This document shows, one piece after another, positions 28,984-42,100 of a stretch of DNA of 64,000 bases. Numbering within the stretch: position 1 is the first letter of the stretch; each line of letters opens with the position of its first letter. A model generated the notes under the pieces. That model did no database searches, was not told the origin of the DNA, and worked only from the letters and a program-made list of their open reading frames with translations. Source of the stretch: Camarhynchus parvulus (Eukaryota; Chordata; Aves; Passeriformes; Thraupidae). Both the position numbers and the translations under genes were made by a program. The DNA lies in contig NC_044574.1 of the NCBI RefSeq assembly GCF_901933205.1, positions 43,743,609 through 43,807,608 on the forward strand. Direction: 5' to 3'.

Positions 28984-29207
28984 AATGGGTCAATTTAGAT
29001 CAGATATGAGGAATTTTTTTACAATGAGGGTGGTGAAACACTGAAACAGGTTGCTGAAATGGATGCCCCGTCACTCAAAACATCCAAGGTTAGGTTGGAC
29101 AGTGCTCTGAGCAACAAGATGTTATTGAAAATGTCCCTGGGCATTGCAGGGGCATTGGACTACATGATCTTTACAGGTCACTTCAAACCCAAACTATTCT
29201 ATGAATA
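28984..29207 (+). mobile_element. CR1 LINE 3' end, second copy in tandem
   Basis: A separate CR1 3' UTR: a segment equivalent to 'ATATGAGGAATTTTTTTACA' at 29,002, then GTGGTGAAACACTGAAACAGG, and an end block TACATGATCTTTACAGGTCA at 29,161 with AAACTATTCTATGAATA. The same part of the element was already passed in the copy ending at 28,983, so this is another insertion and not a continuation. Confidence 0.82.
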
Positions 29208-29230
29208 ATAATAGCAGCAATTTAAAATAT

Positions 29231-29314
29231 CCCAAACAAAACAAAACCAAAACAAAGAGCCCCAAAGCAAACAAAAAAAAACAACCCAAACCAAAATACC
29301 CCATACCCCCAAAA
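29231..29314 (+). repeat. A/C-rich low-complexity tract
   Basis: Almost only A and C (CCCAAACAAAACAAAACCAA at 29,231). It follows directly on the CR1 3' end at 29,207, so it may have grown from the tail region of that insertion. Confidence 0.85.
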
Positions 29315-32300
29315 TACTGAGGGGAAAAGCCCCACAAGTGATGCACAATACAACTGCTCACCACCTGCTGACCAATGTCCAGCTCATCCCCAGCAGCAAT
29401 TGGACCCGGTCATTCAACTCCTCCTGGATTATGGGCATGACATTTAACACGGAATAACCCTTTGGCCAGTTTGGGTCAAATGTCCTGGCCATGCTAGCCT
29501 GACACTTCCTCATTAGCACAGCATGGGGAACTGAAATGTCCTTGTCTTAGGATAAGCACTACTCAGCAACAACCAAAACATCGGCTTGGCATGAGCATTA
29601 TTCTCATACTGAATCCAAAACACAGCACTGCTTCAGCTACCAAAAAGAAATTAATTTTATCCTAGCCAAAACCAAGACATCAATATATTAGCCAATTAAA
29701 AAAATGTTAAAAGGATTTGGTAAAAGGAATTTATTAGAAACTACAAGGTATAATGCATGTGGGCCATTTTTTACAATCAAGGGATTCAGTCAGGAAATTA
29801 TTTAATTAGGTAACAGAACCAACTAGTGTGAAAACCCAAGTATAAGCAGAAGCATTCGACACCTAACAGGACATATTTAGCATCACATAGTATTAAATCT
29901 AAAGTCAGTAAGGTTCTTTGAAGATCAAGTGTACTAGGATATAACTACAACCTTTTGAAGTTTGAAACCCCAAAGAAAAACAAGCCAAGATGAAATGAGA
30001 AACACTAACATACCTGATTAATATTCAATATCCCAATGAAGAAATAACTCAGGAGTATGTTTGTATATGACACCAAAAGTGCAGGGTCCTCATCTAAACT
30101 AGGCAGACAAAGGACTCTAAACACAGTCCTAATGACCATATTATCAGTTGATCCAGAGTCAGTTTTTCAATTCTGTCCTAAAGCAAAGGTCCCTTTTCTT
30201 AATACAGATTTCATTTAAAAGGTGGTAAATCTAATTTTTTCATAAAATCTGGAAAATTTACACCCAGATTCTCTAGTTATAAACATCATGGACCACAACA
30301 GCAGGAAAATAATTCACATAGCAATAAAACCTTGGTTACAAGCACTGTCTTGTCCTAAAAACACAGACCATGACAGCACCAGAAAGTGGCCAGTTCTGGG
30401 TTGCAGCAATGTAGAAGTATTGCAGGGTTGCCAGTTCTGGTACAAAGTGGTCCTCTTAAAAATGGAGACAATACAAATGGGAAGACAAAAGGCTAAGTTA
30501 AAAAGAAACATATGTGGAACACTGAGAAATAGGCACTGCTACACTTAAAGGATGTTACTCCATGTGATCACTGACTTTTCAGGACAATGAAACTTATGCA
30601 GACAAGTATGGACAGTCATTGCCCATTTTCACTGAAAAAGATGGCATGGATATATGAAAAAATCCCTGTTTTGTTACAACTATGTTTTTTTGTTCGTTAT
30701 TTTTCACACACTAAAAAGGTAAAAATATCTAATTTTTAAAAAGTCAATCTTGTTTGTGTCATCAGGCATATTCACAGGTCCACAGAGCTGGAGCAGGGTT
30801 CAAGTCAAAAGTTGGAATTTACAGAACGGGAAACTAAATAAAAGAACAGCAGAAAGGCTGTAAAAAGCAGACAGGTGGGATTAAAATCTCAAACATTAAA
30901 CCCCACATTTCTAATCCCAAAATATCATTATTTCTTGTAATAAAATGGCAAAATTCTTCCCTTACACCATTAATTTCCTTTCTCATCTGAACCTGCTAAC
31001 TTTATTTCGTGCTGGTACTATCATATGAAAGCGCTTTGAGTGCTTTTCTCTGATTGCACTGGCAGAGTTATATGAACCTTTACCTATCATTACTTTTACT
31101 TCAAACCTGCCAGTTCCTCCTCTTTGTAGCCAACAAGCTGTAAGAAGGGGAAAAAATGCAGTCTCTGTCAGGGAATAAAACCACACATACAAAAATGAGC
31201 TGAAAGGAGCGCCTGAACAAAGGAGAAGAGAGGGTGAAGAAAGAGAGAGATAAGAGATTGATAAATCTGCTCACCCTCTCTGCAAAGGACATTCTACTCT
31301 CCTGCCATTAGAAATTAATAAATAAATAAACTCATAACACTAACACACAATGCATGCTAGATGTGCCTTTTGCCCATGACTCTTTATTCTGCCACACCAT
31401 GTACTCAAAATACCTCAAACATTCCATAAATATTATGCAAATAAAAATAACATCAATACCACCTCCTCATGCATGGAAAAATGCACATAAATTGAGCTTG
31501 AATACATGAGAGGTTATGTGCTCCCCTCAAAGCTGTATCTTAGGAGGTGCTTTTCAGCAAATCCTTCACGAGCCACACAATGAGCGATGAGCAATTAGTG
31601 TTAATTAAACAGCCCCCCAACTGCAGTGCTGCCAGGGACAGGTTAATGACCTCAAGATGCACTTGGATTTGAAACTCCTTTCCCTCTGGGTGCATGCCAG
31701 GCTGCCTTACCTCTCTGAAGCTGTGGCATGCTCCAGCTGCTAGCACACACGTATGGAATGTCATTCCCATTTGCAGTTACGTGCACCATTCTCCAGATAC
31801 CGAAGCAGCCATTATAGAAGGGCACTGCAGACACAGCTCCAAGACTAAAACATGCCAGTAAGTTCTGATTTGTCTGCTTGAAACACCCAGGGAGGCCACA
31901 TGCAATGGCAAAGTGACAGCATACTGACAGGCAGACCACCACAGAGGCAGCCAACTTAGTGCAGCAGAAACACATTCCAGAAGCTTACTTATCACACTCA
32001 GTGCCCCAGGTTAGTACCACACCTGCCTCTTAACATCTCAAAAATAAATCAGGAAATTAAAAAAAAAAAAATTAACTCTCAAGTAAAAAGAGTCAAATCT
32101 ACCACCACCCCTTCCCTCATGTAGTTCATGTTACTCTCCTCACGTAACACCATGGAATCAACACCAGAAACTGAGGTGTCCCACTGCCTCTCAGAAAGCA
32201 GGAGACAAAGGAATACAAATGATCAGTTATCCCCATGAATGTATAGTGGAAGTCACTGAAAATGACCAGAGGAAATAATGTCATGAAGTCAAAAACAGAC

Positions 32301-34819
32301 AGCTAAACTCATAGCTGTTCCTAATTTGGGCATTATCTACAGACTAGACTGCAAACATTCATCCTTGGTATTCAATCAAACTGAATTAACTGTCAATAAA
32401 GGTTGGAGCCTAGTAGGGTGTTTGACAACTTTTATCTCCAAAGCAGAAGATGGAAGCATGTGGAGTATGTGTTAAAGAATGAGGCTGGAGCATCTGCCAT
32501 GGCAAGCATGCTACTGGGCAGCTGGAGGAATCCAAAGAGCTGGCTCAAGGAATCTATCAAAGAAACGAACAGGCGGAAAACTCATGGGACTTCACAAGCA
32601 AGGATGGGCAGTGGCAGAACACACAGGGATTGCTGAGCCCAGCTGGAACTCCAGAGTTCATATGATGGCACAGAAAAGGTTCATATTTCCCATCTCGTTC
32701 TGAAAAATACACCCATGCTCTACAGCTAATATATATGCTCCTCCTGGGCTGTGATTTACCTCAAGAAAACAAAGCCTAATCTGTATGCAGACAGTAGTAA
32801 TATTTTTCCTCATGGTTGTTTTTTGCTTGTGGGATAGAGATCTTTCCCTCCATCTGTCTCGAATGACATAGTTCAGTTAAAATGTAAGACTTGAATCAGT
32901 TGTGATTTTGGTGAGGTTAAGGACAGTAAGATATTTCCACCTCTTTTCCAAGAACTAGCTAATGGTAAAGTCAAGAATGTTCAGATGTTGTGAGCTTTTT
33001 GCCACTGTGACAGAGAGAAGGACAAAGAAAACCTGTTCCAGAAGCACATATGGTGCAAGAAAAAAATCTGAAAAATAAAGTAGTAGCTCAAAGCAGAGAA
33101 AAGTTATGATAATAGCAGTATAAATTTCTTGCAGCTAATATGCAGCTTGTCACAGCCCCTAAAAATCACAAGTTATTAAGTATGAAAACTAGAATGTAAT
33201 AATGACATTTTGCATTCCAGCAAAAACAGAATTCTGTTTTGAATTTTATTTTCATTTCAATAGAGAAATAATGCCCACTGAAGGATACAGACTGCGTACA
33301 AAAGACCCAGGTAAGTTCAGGAACTTTCATTTAGGAAGGAAAAGAAAGAAAGAAAGAAAGAATTTTCATGCTTGGATCCAAAAGTAATCAGTGAGAGAGA
33401 AAGAAAAAACCACCCTCATTCAGAGGAACAAAGGAAAAGACCATGGAGAAAAAAAATAAAGAGAATTGCAAATTGCACTGCATTCAAAACATTGTAATTT
33501 GTTCACATTAAGCTTTGATACACGTGAAATTCCAAATACAGCTAAAGCAAAATGCAGCCCGCTACAGGAAAAATTAAATCTTTAATTTGCACAAAGATCC
33601 AAATGTAACAAACATATCAAGGTATTGTCTGCTGCATTACATAGAGTCAGAATACATCAAGTTGTCTTATTATTTCCATTATTTCATTTGAATTACAATT
33701 GCACCCATTGTCCAGGGGATAATTTCCAGAGATTCTATCAGTGCTTCAGAGGATTCAGAATCTAAAATAGCAAGCAGCATACACAAGAGAGATGGGAAAA
33801 TATTAAAGCATATCAAATAAATGTTGGCTTCTTCCACCAGCTATCTATCTAGAGAAAGAAGTAACACCTATCTGGTACAAAACTCACATTATCATAGGCT
33901 TGGTGAAAATCCATCATGTTTTCATAAGAGTCCCCCCTTTAAAGAACTGCATATGGAGGAAACGAGAACTGCCTCAAATTTTCTGTGCTTCCAATAAGGC
34001 TCTACAGTGTGGCTCTGAGCTCCCACTATGCATAGCCATGAAATCAAGGCATCTGACATATCTAACATTCTGAGCTTTCAGCAGAGCATGAGGAGACAAC
34101 AACTAAGGAATATGCTTTCTTGGAAGTGCTCCCTCTCGTAGTGCTTCACTGAGTGGCACATCTGCCCCACACTCGCACTTTCTCATGTGGACTGCAAAAT
34201 GGGATAATGCTGACTCACACCACAACCAAAACCATTAGTTGTTTCTCATTTGGGCTCATTTACAGAAACAGAGATGTTAAAGTGCTGTCTTGCAAATAAA
34301 AGACAAAGCCCAAAATGCAATTGGTACAATTGTGTTTCTTTCAGTGGGAGTCATTGGAAAAGTCATCTCTAAGTTTTTCCAGCAATCTGACCTGTTTGAA
34401 GCCAGTGCTGTAGCAAAGCTCCTAATGGGACCAGGGAGTCCAAGTTGTGCATGATGCTTCTCTGGTACAGCCATGAATTTACTGCTGGAATACAAAGAGA
34501 GAAAAAACAGTCAGGTGAACTTCTCTTCCGCAGCCTGTGTCCTCTAGGAGGTTTGCAAATACACAAAGTAGCAGCTTATGGATGGAAAGGAAAGCTGTAG
34601 TCATAAATACCATCCCTTACAGCTACAGTTACCATGATGCATCCACAACGGAGGCCATTCTCTTAAACACTGTATGACCAAAGATGAAGAAGAAAACAGA
34701 GGTCCACTATCACAACTTGAATGAGAGACAGCAGATGGCAAAAGGGTAAACCACAAGGAAACAGTGGAATAGCAGTGGTCTTGGCATAACCCAGAGGCTT
34801 ACGTGGTAGGTAACTTTTG
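29315..34819. other. Intergenic, no gene recognised
   Basis: No exon or RNA gene is supported. It contains an (AATA)n run near 31,316-31,330, poly-A at about 32,059, and the AAAG microsatellite. Frames of 60-107 codons around 31.5-32.0 kb on the minus strand have no recognisable domain. Confidence 0.7.
33341..33361 (+). repeat. (AAAG)n microsatellite
   Basis: Five consecutive AAAG/GAAA units, perfect. Confidence 0.9.
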
Positions 34820-35480
34820 CAGGCACTAGAAATAAACTTTTTAGAAAGGCTTTGGGGGAGAGTTTGGAGGCAGTGCTGCATCTGTTCATGAAATCACAGA
34901 ATGATAGCATTAAAAAATGTTAAAGCCTTAAATGGTTTATGGAGATTAGCAACCGAAGGCAGAAATAAATGTTTTAATAATGCAAGAGATGAGATATGTA
35001 GGAGAGAACAAAGAGCCTTGAAAACAAAAGACAAACATCCTACATTTAATGTGACAGGTTAGGTGGAACTAGCTGATGAAGTCCAGAAAAGAAGTGACAG
35101 AGGTCAAACTGAGAGCTAAGGAAATTCTCTTTAGAGCAGCAATTATCACTGACAGAAGTGGATGAAACCTGCATTGCCAAAGCTAGAAGCATTGTTGGCA
35201 TAATCAAGGTATACAAGACAAAGCTATGAGAATGGCCTGGAAGGCTGAGGGCTCTGTTTCAGCTACACTGAGCTTCAAGAGGTGAACATACAGGTCCAAG
35301 CAAAGATCAGACAGGACAAGACTTTAGCCTCCTCATGGAAGGTGTAGAAGCTGGATGGTGACAAGACACCAAAGTAAAGTGTGTGCATTTCTATTCTGAG
35401 AATTCTAAAATACAGAGGACTAATAAGAGGGAAGCTTTTAGAGATTATGGCTATGAATTATGGTGGTTTTGAGAGGGGAA
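34820..35480 (+). repeat. Ancient dispersed repeat of uncertain class
   Basis: Purine-rich text with the order AACAAAGAGCCTTGAAAAC (35,008), AGAAAAGAAGTGACAGAGGT (35,085), TAGAGCAGCAATTATCACTG (35,133), GGCATAATCAAGGTATACAA (35,198) and GGTGTAGAAGCTGGATGGTG (35,340). I recognise this order from an old interspersed repeat seen across amniotes, in which a GTGACATGGTCA-like block is followed by a TAATCAAGG-like block. It is much diverged here. I cannot name the family, and it may be LTR-derived. Confidence 0.4.
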
Positions 35481-35887
35481 CAAAATGAGGATTCAGAAAG
35501 TACAAGACAAGAATTCAGTGCATTCTACATAAGAGCCATGACAACACATTTAAAGGAAATATCAGTTGTTTATCCTTATTAATTCTCAGTTTGTGTGAGC
35601 GTCACCTCACTACTGTTCTGCATGCTTGTGTGTGCATGCATTAAAAACCAGAAAGTAGAATCTCAAATAACAGACTGCTAACTCTTGACTGAAAAAAGGA
35701 ACCTAGTAAACAACACAGGGAAAGCAAAAGAACTTTAACAAACCAACCCACAGAGAATGGAACCTGCTTGTCAATATTGAAAATGTTTTCTAAATAGATT
35801 AGCAAAGGAAAATAAAAAAAAAAAAAAGGAAAAAATCTCAAGCGCCATTTGCCAGTTTCCTACATCCTAGGTTTCTTACATGAGCTT

Positions 35888-36022
35888 TATAGAATCACAG
35901 TATGGTTTTGCATCAAAGGGCATGGGGAATCCATCACCTCTGGACAACATATTTCCATGTTTTACCACCATCGTTGTAAAAAATGGCTTTATTATATCTA
36001 ATCTAAATTGATCATATTTTAG
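35888..36022 (-). mobile_element. CR1 LINE 3' end with internal deletion
   Basis: The + strand starts with TATAGAATCACAGTATGGTT, the reversed CR1 tail, but jumps at once to the section resembling ATCCATCACCTCTGGACAAC and ends at a TCTAATCTAAAT block. The usual middle part of the CR1 3' UTR between these is missing. Confidence 0.8.
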
Positions 36023-36489
36023 AATTACAGGCAGTTTTTTGGGTTTTGCATCATAAATCCTTTAGAATGTAGCAATGGACAATGTAAGAGCTGCTGAAGA
36101 TCTGATATCTCCATAACAGCCTATGACTACTTACAGAAGCAGGATTTTTTCAAACCTAGAGTCATACAGAGCCTGAAGCCCTGAGGCAGTTGAGCCAGCC
36201 AATCTGATAACAATACTGTCAGCATAATTTATGAAAATTTATTGTGATCAGGCCACTGATAAAACATCTGTTATAAAAGTGTGCTATGCCAATCCTTCAA
36301 AAAAGTGAGGAGTAGAATCCAAAGAACAATCTCATCTGAAGTCCTGGAAATCATGGAGCACCTCTTCTTTGAATACATTTCCAAACACACACATCCCCAA
36401 GGAAGTAAACAGGAAAATTATTAAGCTTAAGCCACACTTGGCCAACCTACAGACTAACTACCTGTAGAGAGTGGTGAAAATAATCTCTC

Positions 36490-37245
36490 TAGAGTTTAGT
36501 AAAGTTTTTGGAAGCTGAATGAATATGGGCTGGAAGGACAGACTCCTAGGTAGGCTGAAAATAGGCTGGACTGCTGGGTTCAAAGAATACTGCTGGGCAC
36601 CAAGTGCTCAGTGGCTGGCAGTCAAAAGTGAGAAATGTTTGCCAGCGATTGATACCAAGATCTGTGTTGTTTAATAACACCTGGGCAATAACAATGAGTT
36701 CCCAGAATAGTGCAAAGTTTTGCACCTGGGGCAGAGTTAACCCATGCTGGCAAGCAGATGGATAAGTTTCAGCTCAGAAGAAAAGGATCTGTGAGATACA
36801 GCAGATACCACCCTGAACAGGGACTACAAATGCTCACTCATAATGACCAAGGCAAACTAAACACTTGACTGTACCGGCAAAACAATTGGAGCCTTTACCC
36901 TCCTCCGCACGGGGTTGGCAAAGCATCAGGAATCTCTGCCCATTTCCAGGTAGATATGGAGAATTTGAGAGCATCCAGAGGAGGATCACTAAGATGGTCA
37001 TGGCCTTAGAGAACATGATCCCTAAGAATCAAGTGAGGGAGCTGAGCTTCTGTACTTCAAAGAGGCTAAGGATTGCTAGAAGAAATACAATGCCAATGGA
37101 GTTAAATTCTCCTTGACAGTAGCAGGTGGAATAACAAACTGTCTTGACCACAATCTGCAGCTTTGGAGATTCCAAATGGGCATGAGGAAAAACATAGTAC
37201 AAATTTGTGCCCTGAAGCTGCCAAATTTATGCTAGAGGATCAAGA
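36490..37245 (+). mobile_element. Older CR1-like LINE fragment, + orientation
   Basis: Scattered CR1 pol similarity in the + direction: a stretch coding GWKDRLLGRLKIGW-like residues near 36,525, KVLHLG-like text around 36,715 (gcaaagttttgcacctgggg), GEFESIQRRITKMVMALENM near 36,958, and REL-FCTSKR near 37,037. The end resembles the CR1 3' UTR. Strong divergence and several indels suggest an older copy than those at 24 and 62 kb. Confidence 0.7.
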
Positions 37246-38942
37246 CATTTCCCAGTCAACCACCTTGCAGACACTAATGCCACCAACCTTTTTGTCAACA
37301 CCAAGATTCTATCTATTAGATTTAATAGGCTAAACATCTCCAACTGAAATACCTTTCTTAAAATGTCATTATAGCAAAAGTCCAATCAGCATAAGGCCTC
37401 CAAAACCTATCCTGACTTACTCTGATTTTAATTTTTTTTTTTTTGTGCAGGGGATGACAGGAAAAAAGAGTAGAGATTGAAATAGGGAGCATGTTACCCT
37501 TCCTACATTTATAATATCCTGTGAAGTTGCTACTAAAAGGGATTTGCAGGTCTGAGCTGTCATTGCATAACATTTCAAAGCCACAGTCCTCTTTCTGTGA
37601 TTCCCTTCTAGCCCAGATCTGTAAGTTTCCAACTCAGAGAAGGAAAACCCAAGGCCCTCTATTTGTAGCTACACGCTATGCCTGCAGTCAAACTGTCAAC
37701 ATCTAAGCACTCATGTAAACAGGTACATATTTTAATTCTTTCTCCCACAGGCATAATAAGTATTATTAAGTCTAGGGCAGACAGCAGATTTTTAAAAGGC
37801 TTTGGTTATATCAATAGTAAGTTTGAATGGTTTTTCAGTCTGCTGTAGTAAGGCAGTAAAATATAATAGCCTCTTAACTGACACATTGTTATCAGTCTTA
37901 TTATGGCTTTCTTCATGTCTGTCAGTGGATTATGGTAATTTTTTTAGTCACAGGTCTAATCAAAGTAGCAGACTCTGAGCTACTGACAGCTCAGGAGAGA
38001 TATAACTGCTTACATAACAGTGTCATGAAATTCTAACGCAGGCAGAAACTTCAGCATCTCTCCAGTCCAACTATCCTCCTAGTTAAACAAAGCAACTGTT
38101 AGAACAACAGGTTCCTTTTCATGCCAAAGGAACAAAGAAAATCCCATGGTTTCCCCCAAGGTACTGCAGTATTCATAACAAGAAATCATTTTCTTCCAGG
38201 CAGCTGGTGTGATGCAGTCTAGAGATGGCTTTGTGATTAGGATTGTAAACTCATCTTAATATCTACCTGTCCAAAACAACTCTTTGCTTATTTCTGAAGA
38301 GCTGGTCAAGTTAAACCATACCCCACATGGGAAAAATTCCTTTGTACAACTGAAACACCACCTTCTCATTCAAGCAAACAAGGTTAAATTTTTTCTTCAA
38401 AGAACCAAGGAAGATCTTGGTGCAAGCATTATACAGTGGCTTAGAAAGGGAACAGCCAGGACTGTATCCACGTGCAGGGGGTGCAGTATGTCTGAGCAGG
38501 TGCTGGATTATATCTTGTGGGGATTTCTGTGTTCCTCAAGCTTTGTGGGTTTCTACTGAAATAGATACAAGATCAGAAGAAGATCCCAACATTAAAAACC
38601 TTACAGAGCATAAACCCTTCATTTTCTATAAAACATTTCTAAAATACATCAATATTTCCAGTGTAGTTTGCACTGAACTTGAGGGCCACAGATTGAAAGC
38701 TGATTTGATGCATAGATTTAGAGTGTTTATATAAAACACTACATGAAGGCAGCTCACAACATCTCTCCAAAAGTAAGAAAGTAGAGGAGCTTTCACTTTC
38801 TTCAGGTGTACCTCACATGCTAGCTGCAGCAATGGTCAGTGACCCACTGTATCCATCACTGCAATCACTAACATACTTCTAATTGGCTACTGAAGAATGA
38901 GATTCTACAAGTGCTTTAATCACAGCTGATGGGACCTTGAAG
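37246..38942. other. Intergenic, no gene recognised
   Basis: No exon is seen. A small perfect hairpin, CTGAGCT-actgac-AGCTCAG, lies at about 37,975-37,994. A poly-T run lies at 37,431-37,444. Confidence 0.65.
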
Positions 38943-39102
38943 CACCACCAATCAAAACAAACAAACACCCCCAAAAACAATAAAACAAAAACAAACCTAA
39001 AAAAAAAACCCAAAAAACAAACAAAGGAAAAAAACCCATCAAACAAACAAAAAGACCCAAAACAAAACAAACTACCAAAAAAACTCCACACCAAAACCCA
39101 CA
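38943..39102 (+). repeat. A/C-rich low-complexity tract, ~160 bp
   Basis: The longest strand-asymmetric tract in the window: almost no T and very few G over 160 bases, with CAAA, CAAAA and CCCA motifs. The minus-strand frames crossing it (38,879-39,190) give Phe/Val/Leu-rich nonsense such as FFSFVCFLGFFF and are artefacts. Confidence 0.92.
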
Positions 39103-42100
39103 AGACATCAGATAGTAGACTGGTGGCACATATCTCACCAGCATTCTTCACCACTGATATTACAAGAGAAAACATGAACAAACAAAACAACAGTCCAGGA
39201 AAGTAACACCTGCTTCTGTTGTGGAAACCGAGAATAACAAATTCTTGAAGTTAATGTTGCCACAACCTGGTCCTGATTCATTTGCCCTTTGCATATAAAG
39301 CCAGGTTGTTAGTGTCCTGGAGCTTTATCTGATGGTGAGTGACATTCTTCCAATAAAATAATTTCTTTATTTCCTCAGGAATATGTTGGATGTCAGAACA
39401 CCCTCAGGCACAGGAGCCACGCACAATAGAGGTGCCTGTGAAATAACCTATTCACAAGATGTAGCCATTCCTGAACATGACAGAATGGGTCTCAAATACA
39501 TTTGAGTATTTCCAAGTCTTCTCTTTCTACTTCAACCATTTTTTCACTTGACTTACAGAGAGCTAAAAAAAGCCAAAATCAAAAACAAGCCTGGGCAAGT
39601 GAGCTAAAGAATTGATCTTCACATAAAATCATACAGGCAGGTACTGAACTGCTGCCTGATGCTACATTTCTATTATCTACAATAGTACAAATCATGCCCA
39701 AAGAACATCTTTATACAGCAATGCAAAACACTTCGAAAACAATATGGATTTTTTTTATCGTGTGCAAGTTGAGAAGAATCTTATTTTCTAAAATCTGTTT
39801 AAATTCCTGGCTACTTCAATGGTCACAGTATTATCAGTCAAGTATAATAAGAACTCCACAGAGCTTCATGAGTCACAGTATTGGATACAAAGGTGACTGA
39901 TGTCAAGGTGAAATATTATCTTCTCATTGACTTTAAAGGGTTTTGACTCAAGCCTATAGCAAAAGACATGAAGTGAAGCAACGCAAAAACACTTGAAATA
40001 AGATAAACCACATCTTAAGATTAAAGACAAATTATTATATGGTACAGAATCTCCAGCACTTACTGCTTATCCTTGGAGGATTTAATGCTATTTTCTATAT
40101 TTTCTATTCTGCAATGAACTGAGGTTATCAGCAATAAAGATTTCTGTAAGACATTTCACCCTGCTTTTGCAAATCCTTAACCTTTTCCACCAGATTTTTA
40201 TAGACTTCAATATCATCCATCATTTTAAAAAGCATACTAATTTCAGAAACTATTGAAACAAGCTTTAGCATAAACAAATCAAAGTGCAACTTGAGGGCAG
40301 AAAGCAGCGAAATCCGAAACATTTTCAAAATCAAAGTGATACAGGGTTAGCTTTTGTGGCTGAAGGAAAGCTGTTGCAAGTAATACAATGGGGTTCAAAT
40401 TATATAGTTGAACAACTACCTTCTACTAAAATCCTTCTTTTTATTGGTCTCAGAGTTTACTGTCAGAATTTACTGGGGGAAGGGGGGAGAATCTAGTTCT
40501 TCAGTAAACAAGTTTTAACTGACCAGCACTACCCAACATGAATTCTAACTAGTGTCAATAAAGTATCTTAAAAGTAGTTTTCAATTGGTTGGTGATAGGC
40601 TCTGGGCAAATACTACAGGAGCATTTAAATTTTTTTTTAATATATTCCTTGTGAATTAGAAAATCTATCCAAACTGGAAGAAACTTTTTCAAAGCTCATA
40701 TCAATACTCATCTTTTGTTAATTGCTAAAAAATTCCACCACATTAACATATGACAGAAATACTGTTGTAACTACTACTTCAGATTAGTTAGTGCCCAGCA
40801 GTAATAAGTGAGATACCGATAGAAGCAAGGATTGCTTTTCTAAGTGAAAGCCACAGCAAATGTCAAAACTGAAAACTACTGAGATCTGGGATCTAGTGAC
40901 GTGCCACACTGTAATACACACTAATTCCAAGTTCTGCTCTGACCACACCATGCCCCTATCTTCTAATCACACTTTCCAGCCTGGCTCTTCATTGCATGTC
41001 AAATAATGCATTGAAGTATAAAAGGATGCCAGCTTGACTGCCAAGTCCTGCCACTGCACAGCAACGCAATAAAATTAACATTTTTAGTTTGCTTTCCTCA
41101 TGTGGTAATCTCTGCCTTCCCAGTGACAGGCTTCCTGTGGGGGCATGAGATAATTTAAGGTGCTGGAAGGTTTAGCTGACAGCAAAACATACTTCCCACT
41201 ACCACAGGAAGGACAGCTACTGACTGCAAAACTCACTCTAAACCATGCCCTTCAAAAATAACTGGCCAAATGCTAACAACTCCTCTGAATTCTCTGGAAT
41301 AGAACTTATTTCCCCCCTACTCTGCTACCACCCTTTAAGGTTCTGTTTGTAAAAATGGCACAGAGTAGGTAATTTAATTTATGCTGATATGGGCCCAATA
41401 AAGGAGTGACAGCTAGCAGAAGGTGCTGAGAGGAGAAAGGCAGAAAGGTATACAAATTAAATATGGATTACTTGACATCAACTTTCACTAATGTATTCAG
41501 GGGACTCAGGACTTACTCCTAAGAGATTGAGGCTTGGGGGGGGCAGGTTGTTTGTTTTGGGGGGTTTAGTGGAGAGGGGTGTTATTTGTGCCTGATTACT
41601 CTATTGTTGGTTTTTTTGAGTTAAGATTCAGTAATAGAGAGCAGTCAGCTTTGAAGGTCACTAGATAAGGACATGACACTAGAGTGCTTTTATTCCTGCT
41701 GTTTTCCCTGTACAGTGCACCTAAAATAACAACATCATATGCTACTTAGTGGAATTGAATCAATTTGAGCATAACACATGCATCTGATGTGCAATACATG
41801 AAGCTAAATAATGAGCATTTGGCTTACTGTTCATCCTTTTCAGGAAACTTGGTCTTGTGGGAAATTGACAACCAAAACAAAACACCATGTTATAGCCTGT
41901 GGGGAGTGCTTCTGCTCAAAAAATATGATAAATACCATTGTCTTTCATTGTGGAGGTATCCCCCACTAACACAGGATACTGCTGATGGCAGGCAAGCACA
42001 GAATGAGCCACCTGTATGCCACAGAACAGATTTCTGAACAATGCCACTTTTAGAGAGCCAGAAGTATCAGGCCACAGATGGTGCCTTAAAAATCATTACT

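Noticed and set aside
38879..39206. Overlapping frames on both strands across the A/C tract
   Set aside because: Low-complexity sequence lacks stop codons on both strands; products are Lys/Thr/Asn or Phe/Val/Leu runs.
41765..42037. Frame with SGNLVLWEID, which resembles a WD-repeat end; FBXW7 was considered because it is the expected neighbour
   Set aside because: Only one ten-residue likeness, no second WD repeat, no splice sites in the right place, and not FBXW7 sequence as I know it.
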